From positions 1 through 8,019 of the forward strand of contig JANXYA010000156.1 of the NCBI GenBank assembly GCA_025350345.1: a stretch of 8,019 nucleotides of DNA, read 5' to 3'. Every line of letters starts with the position of its first letter. The first letter of the stretch is position 1. The position numbers were made by a program, and so were the translations under genes. Below are positions 1-5,414 of the stretch, piece by piece. The stretch comes from Gammaproteobacteria bacterium. Lineage in GTDB: Bacteria > Pseudomonadota > Gammaproteobacteria > Steroidobacterales > Steroidobacteraceae. Under the pieces are notes generated by a model. The model was given only the letters and a program-made list of their open reading frames with translations. It was not told where the DNA came from and searched no databases.

Positions 1-166
1 CGGTGTGACCTACGCCAACCGGCCACAGGGCGCCACCACCGGCGCGTGGCCCGGCTACCAGGCCTTCGGCGGCTGGAAGGGCTCAGGCAATACCGGCAAG
101 GCGATCGGATCGTTCTATTACCTGCCGCAGTACCTGCGCGAACAATCGCAGACCGTGGTCGATTGA
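1..166 (+). CDS. Aldehyde dehydrogenase, C-terminal end only (P5C / glutamate-semialdehyde dehydrogenase type)
   Basis: Only the last 54 codons are present, read from base 2 to the TGA at 164-166; the 5' part lies outside the window. Visible are a tract beginning NRPQGATTGAWPG, the ALDH-family FGGWKGSG block and an ending with YYLPQYLREQSQTVVD. The FGG-K-SG block followed by a YL-x-Q tail is typical of the C-terminal oligomerisation region of NAD(P)-dependent aldehyde dehydrogenases, and the NR...GA...G tract recalls the 1-pyrroline-5-carboxylate dehydrogenase branch. That branch oxidises glutamate-gamma-semialdehyde to glutamate in the cytosol. The catalytic Cys and Glu lie upstream and cannot be checked, so the substrate is inferred. 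The stop is 17 bases before the aminotransferase start, so the two are almost certainly one operon, and an aminotransferase that makes a semialdehyde would supply its substrate. Confidence 0.82.
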   Translation, partial: GVTYANRPQGATTGAWPGYQAFGGWKGSGNTGKAIGSFYYLPQYLREQSQTVVD

Positions 167-172
167 GAGATC

Positions 173-178
173 AAGGAG
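173..178 (+). promoter_or_regulatory. Ribosome binding site of the aminotransferase gene
   Basis: AAGGAG lies five bases before the ATG at 184. It decides the start: an in-frame ATG at 46 would give a longer product, but that segment overlaps the end of the aldehyde dehydrogenase gene, has no comparable ribosome binding site, and adds residues that do not look like the family. Confidence 0.8.
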
Positions 179-183
179 CCAGC

Positions 184-1509
184 ATGCGTCCACCCCACAT
201 CCACACTGCCTTGCCAGGGCCGAAGGCGCAAGCGCTGCTCGCGCGCGATGTGGGGGTCACCACGCCCTCGTTGCCGCGCGACTATCCCTTCGTGATGGCG
301 AAGGGTCGTGGCGTGGAAGTGTGGGACGTCGACGGCAACCGCTTTCTCGATTTCGCCGCGGGCATCGCGGTGTGCAGTACCGGCCATGCGCATCCGGCCG
401 TGGTGCAGGCGATCAAGGAGGCCGCCGATGAGTTCCTGCACATCTCGAGCGACTACTGGCACGAGCGCCTGACGCGCCTGGCCGAAAAAATCAATGCGCT
501 CGATCCGATGCGCGAACCCGTGATGGTGTTCCCGTGCCAGAGCGGCACGGAGACCGTCGAGGCGGCGCTCAAGCTGGCGCGCTACGTGACCGGGCGGCCG
601 AGATTCATCGGATTCCTGGGCGGCTTTCACGGACGCACGATGGGGTCACTGGCCTTCACCGCCAGCAAGTACACCCAGCAGGCAGGATTTTTTCCGACCA
701 TGCCGGGCGTGACCCACGTGCCTTACCCGAACCTGTACCGGCCGCTGTTTGCCGGGCCGGACCAGGGCCGAGCCGTGCTCGACTACATCGAGAACATCCT
801 GTTCCAGAGCAACGTGCCCGCCAGTGACGTGGCCGCCATCCTCGCCGAGCCGATCCAGGGCGAAGGCGGGTACCTGGTGCCGCCGGACGGATTCCTGCAG
901 GGGTTGCGCGAGTTGTGCGACCGGCACGGCATCCTGCTCATCTTCGACGAAGTGCAATCCGGGATCGGGCGTACGGGCAAGATGTTCGCCAGCCAGCATT
1001 GGGGCGTCTCGCCCGACATCATGACGCTGGCGAAGGGCCTGGGATCGGGAATGCCCATCGGACTGATGGTCGCGCGCCGGCGCCACATGGAAAAATGGAA
1101 GCGCGGCGCACACGGCAATACCTTCGGCGGCAATCCGCTGTGCTGCGCAGCGGCGCTGGCCACGCTCGAGCTGGTCGAGCGCGAGTACGCCGCCAATGCC
1201 GCGAGCGTTGGTGAATACTTCATCCACGCGTTGCGCCAGCTGCAGCAGCGTTTCGAGTGCGTCGGCGATGTGCGCGGCAAGGGGCTCATGATCGGCATGG
1301 AACTGATCAGCGATCGCGCCAGCCGCAAGCCGGCGAAGGAGCTGTGCGCGCGGGTGCTGACGCGCGCCTATCACAACGGGCTGTTGCTGCTGTCCTGCGG
1401 CCAGAGCACGGTGCGATTCATTCCGCCGCTCATGATCACGCGCGCGCACGTCGATGAGGCGATGGGGCTGACCGAAGCGGCGCTGCGTGAAGCGCTGGCG
1501 GAGGGCTGA
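184..1509 (+). CDS. Class III PLP-dependent aminotransferase (ornithine / 4-aminobutyrate aminotransferase type)
   Basis: A 441-residue cytosolic enzyme predicted to move the omega-amino group of a substrate such as ornithine or GABA to a 2-oxo acid, leaving a semialdehyde. All fold-type I class III landmarks are present: an N-terminal VWDVDGNRFLDFAAGIAV block; a phosphate-binding SGTET at 120-124; GGFHGRTMGSL; EPIQGEGG; FDEVQSGIGRTG with the PLP-ring Asp255; and LAKGLGSG with the Schiff-base Lys284, followed by TFGGNPLCCAAA. The length fits the family (420-450). The N-terminal half, including ASKYTQQAGFFPTMPGV, resembles the archaeal-type ornithine or broad-substrate aminotransferases more than the classic acetylornithine ArgD enzymes (recollection, not a search). 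The adjacent upstream P5C-dehydrogenase-like gene fits an ornithine-to-glutamate or GABA-to-succinate route. Exact substrate is uncertain. The gene ends 21 bases from the convergent thiolase gene. Confidence 0.9.
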   Translation: MRPPHIHTALPGPKAQALLARDVGVTTPSLPRDYPFVMAKGRGVEVWDVDGNRFLDFAAGIAVCSTGHAHPAVVQAIKEAADEFLHISSDYWHERLTRLAEKINALDPMREPVMVFPCQSGTETVEAALKLARYVTGRPRFIGFLGGFHGRTMGSLAFTASKYTQQAGFFPTMPGVTHVPYPNLYRPLFAGPDQGRAVLDYIENILFQSNVPASDVAAILAEPIQGEGGYLVPPDGFLQGLRELCDRHGILLIFDEVQSGIGRTGKMFASQHWGVSPDIMTLAKGLGSGMPIGLMVARRRHMEKWKRGAHGNTFGGNPLCCAAALATLELVEREYAANAASVGEYFIHALRQLQQRFECVGDVRGKGLMIGMELISDRASRKPAKELCARVLTRAYHNGLLLLSCGQSTVRFIPPLMITRAHVDEAMGLTEAALREALAEG

Positions 1510-1530
1510 AGTGTTCCGCCGCCGGATGCG
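1510..1530. other. Convergent intergenic gap without visible terminator
   Basis: Only 21 bases separate the stop codons of the aminotransferase and the thiolase. No GC stem with a T run is visible, so the converging transcripts probably overlap or end by a factor-dependent mechanism. Confidence 0.5.
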
Positions 1531-2730
1531 CTATGCGAGGCCGATGATCGCCACGGCGCTGACGCTCTGCGTCGGCATCCCGCCGAGGTTGTGACTGAGC
1601 CCCAGGGTGGGCGCCGGCCTGCGCTGGCGTGGACCAGCCCGGCCGAGCAGCTGCAGATAGTTCTCATACAGCATCCGCAGGCCCGAGGCGCCGATGGGGT
1701 GGCCGAAGCACTTCAGTCCGCCATCGAGTTGGCAGGGCAGCGCCCCGTCGGCATCGAAGGTGCCATCCAGCACGTCGGTCCAGCCGCGCCCCACCTCGCT
1801 GATGTACAGGTCTTCCATCGTCACGAGCTCGGTGATCGAGAAGCAGTCGTGCACCTCCAGGAGGCTCAGCTGCTCGCGCGGGCGGGTGATGCCCGCCTCT
1901 GCGTAAGCGCGCGTGGCGGCAACGCGGGTGGTGTGCAGGTAGCTGCCGTTCCACTCCGAGGCCTGGCTCTCCCAGCCGTTGGAGGCGACCACCTGCAGGG
2001 CCTTCACCGTCACCAGCTCGCGCTTGCCCAGCGCCCGGGCGATCTCCGGCGTGGTGACGATCGCGCAGGCCGCGCCGTCGGAGACCCCGCAGCAATCGTA
2101 CAGACCCAATGGTTCGGCGATGATCGGCGCGTTGAGCACGGTGTCGAGGTCGATCGGCTTGCGCAGGTGCGCCTTCGGATTCTTCGCGCCGTTGGCGTGG
2201 CTTTTCACCGAGACGTGCGCCATCGCGCGCTTCAGGTCGGCGCGCTGCACGCGATGCTCGGCACTGTAGGCCGCGGCCAGCTGGGCAAAGTTTCCGGGCG
2301 CGGAGCCGCTCACGCCGATCATGTCGAGTGTCGTTCCGCGCGAGCGGACGGGAAGCCCCGCGTAGCCCGTGTCCTTCAGCTTTTCCACGCCGAGCGCGAG
2401 GGCGATGTCGGCCGCGCCCGCGGCAACGGCGTACACCGCGCCCCGAAAGGCCTCGGTGCCGCTGGCGCAGTAGTTCTCGACCTTGGTCACGCCGATGTCC
2501 TTCAGGCGCAGCGCCGTCGCCAGTGGAATGCCGGACGGGCCGATGTTGATCGCATCGAAGGCCACGCTGAGCCAAGCCGCCTCGATCTGCGGCGTGCCGA
2601 TTCCCGCATCGGCCAGCGCTTCGCTGTAGGCCTCCACCATCAACTGCTCGGCGCCTGCATCCCAGCGCTCGCCAAACCGTGCGCAGCCCATGCCGAGGAT
2701 CGCGACCCGGTCCCTGATGCCCGTGGCCAC
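1531..2730 (-). CDS. SCP-x-type thiolase (acetyl-CoA acetyltransferase-like)
   Basis: A 399-residue thiolase-superfamily protein of the SCP-x / lipid-transfer thiolase branch, acting on acyl-CoA in the cytosol. The N-terminus VAILGMGCARFGER is typical. The nucleophile is Cys88 in ENYCASGTEA, followed by the DCCGVSDGAA block near 212-221, HDCFSITE with His294, and CFGHPIGASG with His344. The end reads SHNLGGMPTQSVSA near 379-392, where classical biosynthetic thiolases carry CxG; the second catalytic Cys is therefore absent, as is usual for this branch. With Cys88 present, thiolytic cleavage or Claisen condensation is plausible; related proteins such as Ltp2 instead act as retro-aldolases with a DUF35 partner. 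It starts at GTG, two bases after the stop of the HMGCS-DUF35 gene, so translation is probably coupled and the products probably work together. No strong ribosome binding site is visible. Confidence 0.9.
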   Translation of the reverse strand: MATGIRDRVAILGMGCARFGERWDAGAEQLMVEAYSEALADAGIGTPQIEAAWLSVAFDAINIGPSGIPLATALRLKDIGVTKVENYCASGTEAFRGAVYAVAAGAADIALALGVEKLKDTGYAGLPVRSRGTTLDMIGVSGSAPGNFAQLAAAYSAEHRVQRADLKRAMAHVSVKSHANGAKNPKAHLRKPIDLDTVLNAPIIAEPLGLYDCCGVSDGAACAIVTTPEIARALGKRELVTVKALQVVASNGWESQASEWNGSYLHTTRVAATRAYAEAGITRPREQLSLLEVHDCFSITELVTMEDLYISEVGRGWTDVLDGTFDADGALPCQLDGGLKCFGHPIGASGLRMLYENYLQLLGRAGPRQRRPAPTLGLSHNLGGMPTQSVSAVAIIGLA

Positions 2731-2732
2731 GG

Positions 2733-4217
2733 CTACGCCGGCCGCCGCACCGGGGCGGCCTTCCAGAAGTACTTGGTGAAGTGCCGCAGCTCGTCGACGG
2801 CCTTGATGCGGAACATCATTCTGCAGGTCCTGCCGACCGCGATCGACTCGCTGCCCGCGTCGGCGAATTCGACGCTCATGCGGCCGCCCCCTTCGAAGTC
2901 GATCACGCCATAGAACAGTGGCGGCGAGGGTGAGTAGGCGAGGCGATCCGTCGTGTAGCTGACGATGCGCCCCGGCCGGTCCGCCAGCGGGTAGTCCTCG
3001 TGCGTCCCGGCGGTGGCCTCGCCCGTGTGCACGGAGATTTCGGCGGGCGGATACTGCACGGCGCCCGTACGCGTGTCACGACTGCCAACCAGGCCGAGCA
3101 CCGCCCGGCGATGGCGGTACAACGTGGTCCCGGGCTGCTTCTGCTCCGCTTCTGCGCGCATGCCGCGCTCGAGTCCGAGCAGCCCGCGATGGAACAGGAA
3201 CCGCAGGTAATTCTCGTCCGGCTGCCCGTGCGCGAGCGCCTCGGCCACCGGCGTGCGGCGCGGCGTGCGCGCAATCGCCGCGGTCGTTTCGAACAGCAGC
3301 AGGTCGCACCCCTGGCCGAAGCCGACCAGGAGGAGCCTTTCCCGCGCTCGCGCGGTCCCGAGCGCATGTGCGAGCATCAGCAGCGGGTGCGCGGCGCCGC
3401 TGTCCCCGATCGTCGCGGCCAGATTGTCCGCGATGGACTCGGCGCGGCAGCCTGCGGTTCTGGCGACGGCATCGGCCACGCCGCGATGCGGGATCGGAAT
3501 CAGCAGCCGATCGATCTCGCCCGGCTTGACGCCGAATGCCTTGAGTCCCTCTGCAATCGTCTTGCCGAGGATCGCGATCTGGCCTTCGTCGCGAATCCAG
3601 CGGCTTTCCCAGGCGTAGTCCAGCGTTTCTCCCGCGGCCCTGAAGTGATCCACGAAATCGATGCTGACGCTGTGCGAACCCCGGAGCCGGGCAATGACAT
3701 CGCCGTGTCCGACGAGCACGGCCGCCGCCGCGTCGCCCTGCAGGAGTTCGGCTTCGGACGCCGGGCGCGCCTGGCGCCGCTCGGCGGCCAGGCACAGTTG
3801 CGGGCGCCTGGTGGCGGCAGTGGCCTGCAGGGCCTGGATGAGCGCCGAGGTCGCGGCACGCTGGCTGCCCGTCACATCGAGCACGCCCACCGCATCGGGC
3901 AGGTTCAGCGCTTCCTTGACGATGCCCGCGTTCTGGCGATCGGCGAAGGGCAGCGTGGTCGAGGCGAGCGAGAGCGAAGCGATCGTCGCGCGATTGATTC
4001 CGCCGAGGCAGTCGCGCCCCGCCTCCACCGCCATCGTGATGCTGTCTTCGTCCCAGTCCGCGATGGCGCGCTCGCCGTGCGCGACATTCCCGAGAGCGGG
4101 TGCAAACCAGGCGTGCGCGGCGAAGATTGCGGCGCGCTGCAGGCGGCGCTGCGGCACGTAGGCACCGAAGGCAAGGATTCCCGCTTCCTCAGCCACGCTC
4201 GCAGGCGGCGCCGACAA
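2733..4217 (-). CDS. HMG-CoA-synthase-like domain fused to DUF35 OB-fold domain
   Basis: About 494 residues. Residues ~12-315 form a thiolase-fold domain like HMG-CoA synthase / KAS III (start GILAFGAYVP, a WDEDSITMAVEAGRDCL helix, LVGFGQGCDLLLFE near 297-310). Residues ~330-494 form a DUF35 acyl-CoA-associated domain: a helical YLRFLFHRG lead, a ribbon region, then an OB fold with FYGVIDFEGGGRMSVEF and a final FTKYFWKAAP. The usual HMGCS Cys position is Ser118 (TGSQRA), the Glu position appears to be Thr87, and no clear catalytic His is found (PIPHRG at 241-246). The ribbon has no cysteines: CxxCG...CxxCG is replaced by D381xxT384G...S395xxT398G. True HMG-CoA synthesis is therefore unlikely; a CoA-binding or scaffolding partner of the adjacent thiolase is more likely. 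The TTG start directly abuts the upstream TGA; GTG at 4196-4194 is an alternative giving 487 residues. Confidence 0.8.
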   Translation of the reverse strand: MSAPPASVAEEAGILAFGAYVPQRRLQRAAIFAAHAWFAPALGNVAHGERAIADWDEDSITMAVEAGRDCLGGINRATIASLSLASTTLPFADRQNAGIVKEALNLPDAVGVLDVTGSQRAATSALIQALQATAATRRPQLCLAAERRQARPASEAELLQGDAAAAVLVGHGDVIARLRGSHSVSIDFVDHFRAAGETLDYAWESRWIRDEGQIAILGKTIAEGLKAFGVKPGEIDRLLIPIPHRGVADAVARTAGCRAESIADNLAATIGDSGAAHPLLMLAHALGTARARERLLLVGFGQGCDLLLFETTAAIARTPRRTPVAEALAHGQPDENYLRFLFHRGLLGLERGMRAEAEQKQPGTTLYRHRRAVLGLVGSRDTRTGAVQYPPAEISVHTGEATAGTHEDYPLADRPGRIVSYTTDRLAYSPSPPLFYGVIDFEGGGRMSVEFADAGSESIAVGRTCRMMFRIKAVDELRHFTKYFWKAAPVRRPA

Positions 4218-5348
4218 TCAGTTGCCGCTCAGCACCGGGAGCGGGGCAGCCGCGAGCGGCACCGCGGAGCGATAGTCCTGACCCAGCAATGCGGCCACCG
4301 TGGCCGCAATCTGCGCCTGCGCGACGGCGGGCGGGCCATGCCGCTCGCCCAGCGGTGGAGTATCGGGACCGATGGTCGCGATCCAGATGTTCTCCGAACC
4401 CTTCTCCTCTATGCCGTGTTCCTTCCAGTCCACCAGGCCGCTGCCGCGGCCGTGATCGGTGGTGATGATGAAGGTGGTCTTGTCGCGGTACTCGGGCATC
4501 GACTGCATAGTCACCCACAGCTCATGCACGAAAAGGTCCAGATGGTGCACGGCCTCCAGGATCAGGTCGTAGCGTCCGGCATGACCCCAGTCATCGGTCT
4601 CGCCGTAGCCGACGAACAGCGCCCGGGGATGATTCGTCTTCAGGTAATCGAGCAGGCGCGCCTGCACGAAGGAGTCGGGGACTTCACCTTCTTCCTGCCC
4701 AGTGGTGGTGCGATAGAGCCGTTCGAGGAGCGCCCGGCGAGGCGTGGGCTTGTCCGTCGGCGGGAGCCGGGACCCGACCCGCAGATCCAGGTGGCTGCGC
4801 GATTCGTTGAAGACGTCGGTAAACCAGGTCCAGCTGCCGAAGACCGCGGACCTGCCCTTGAGGCCCGGCCGGCCATTGAGCCACTCGAACACCGTGACGT
4901 TGGGGTTCGGTCCGTAGTTGTTGCCGTCGATATCGGTACGATCGATGCGCGGGTCGGGGTGCCCGGTCAGCATTTCGTTGTAGCCGGGATAGGAATAGGC
5001 CACACCGTTGGTCACCTGGGCGATGCTGCCCACTTCCTGGTTGCCGAAGAGCTGGCCCTGCTTCGCGATCACGTCCCACATGAAGGGCATGAGCAGCCGG
5101 CGGCGCGCGGCCGGATCGTCGTCCCAGAAACGCTTCTTGAGGCTGGCCGCGCTCTCCCACATGCCGCCTTTCGGGTCATCGAGGAGGCTCCGGTCGGCGC
5201 CGGTGAATACTTCCTGCCAGCGCAGGCCGTCGGAAACGATCAGTACGACGTTGCGTGTCTTCAGTTGCGCCGGCGCCGGCACGCTAGCGCTGGCCGCGCA
5301 TAGTGCAACACACAGCAGCAGCCACGAATGGATGATCGGCCTTCGCAT
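4218..5348 (-). CDS. Exported alkaline-phosphatase-superfamily hydrolase (sulfatase / phosphoglyceromutase-like metalloenzyme)
   Basis: 376 residues. An Arg-containing start, a hydrophobic stretch (SWLLLCVALCAASAS) and a small-residue site near residues 22-28 (ASVPAPAQ) form a Sec signal peptide, so the mature protein is periplasmic or secreted. The superfamily metal sites can be followed: VVLIVSDGLRW with Asp40; NGVAYSYPGYNEMLTG at 114-129, where the Ser/Thr nucleophile is expected; YGETDDWGHAGRYD with Asp252/253 and His256; TTDHGRG with Asp298-His299; and a further His311. Such proteins hydrolyse phosphate or sulfate esters, but the substrate cannot be read from sequence. The ATG has AGGAG at 5355-5359, six bases away. 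It is the first gene of the minus-strand operon and its TGA touches the start of the HMGCS-DUF35 gene. Why an exported esterase is co-transcribed with cytosolic acyl-CoA proteins is unclear. Confidence 0.85.
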   Translation of the reverse strand: MRRPIIHSWLLLCVALCAASASVPAPAQLKTRNVVLIVSDGLRWQEVFTGADRSLLDDPKGGMWESAASLKKRFWDDDPAARRRLLMPFMWDVIAKQGQLFGNQEVGSIAQVTNGVAYSYPGYNEMLTGHPDPRIDRTDIDGNNYGPNPNVTVFEWLNGRPGLKGRSAVFGSWTWFTDVFNESRSHLDLRVGSRLPPTDKPTPRRALLERLYRTTTGQEEGEVPDSFVQARLLDYLKTNHPRALFVGYGETDDWGHAGRYDLILEAVHHLDLFVHELWVTMQSMPEYRDKTTFIITTDHGRGSGLVDWKEHGIEEKGSENIWIATIGPDTPPLGERHGPPAVAQAQIAATVAALLGQDYRSAVPLAAAPLPVLSGN

Positions 5349-5354
5349 CGAACT

Positions 5355-5359
5355 CTCCT
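5355..5359 (-). promoter_or_regulatory. Ribosome binding site of the alkaline-phosphatase-family gene
   Basis: On the minus strand AGGAG stands six bases before the ATG at 5348. It is the only strong ribosome binding site in the minus-strand operon and supports this start, which also begins a good signal peptide. Confidence 0.75.
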
Positions 5360-5390
5360 GGCGCCGCGGCTGTTTCCTGCCCCGCCGATC

Positions 5391-5404
5391 TTATCAGAGG
5401 ATAA
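5391..5404. repeat. Inverted repeat TTATC-AGAG-GATAA between divergent genes
   Basis: A perfect 5-bp inverted repeat with a 4-base spacer lies in the 66-base gap between the divergent phosphatase-like and glucoamylase genes. It is the only AT-rich spot in the gap. GATAAA at 5400-5405 (plus) or TAAGAT at 5393-5388 (minus) could act as a -10 element, but neither has a recognisable -35 at proper distance. It might be an operator shared by both genes, or only a divergent pair of -10-like boxes. Confidence 0.3.
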
Positions 5405-5414
5405 ACTGGCCGCG

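Noticed and set aside
46..183. N-terminal extension of the aminotransferase from the ATG at 46
   Set aside because: This segment encodes the aldehyde dehydrogenase C-terminus in another frame, and a strong AAGGAG stands before the ATG at 184.
646..1449. A 267-codon minus-strand frame inside the aminotransferase
   Set aside because: Antisense shadow of a well-supported gene, with His/Arg/Ala-rich sequence and no domain.
1591..2913. A 440-codon open frame on the plus strand opposite the thiolase
   Set aside because: The thiolase on the minus strand has a full set of family motifs; this frame has none and crosses into the next gene.
4281..4340. Possible frameshift near the end of the phosphatase-like gene
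   Set aside because: The frame stays open to its TGA with a plausible C-terminal helix and ordinary codon use, and the next gene starts at once, so there is no sign of disruption.
3000..5303. A 767-codon open frame on the plus strand, opposite the HMGCS-DUF35 and phosphatase-like genes
   Set aside because: It spans two well-supported minus-strand genes. Its protein is low in hydrophobic structure and rich in Arg, Gly, Ala and His with no recognisable motif, as expected for an antisense frame in GC-rich DNA.
5328..5414. N-terminal extension of the glucoamylase from the ATG at 5328
   Set aside because: It overlaps the start of the divergent gene and would bury the clear signal peptide that begins at 5415.
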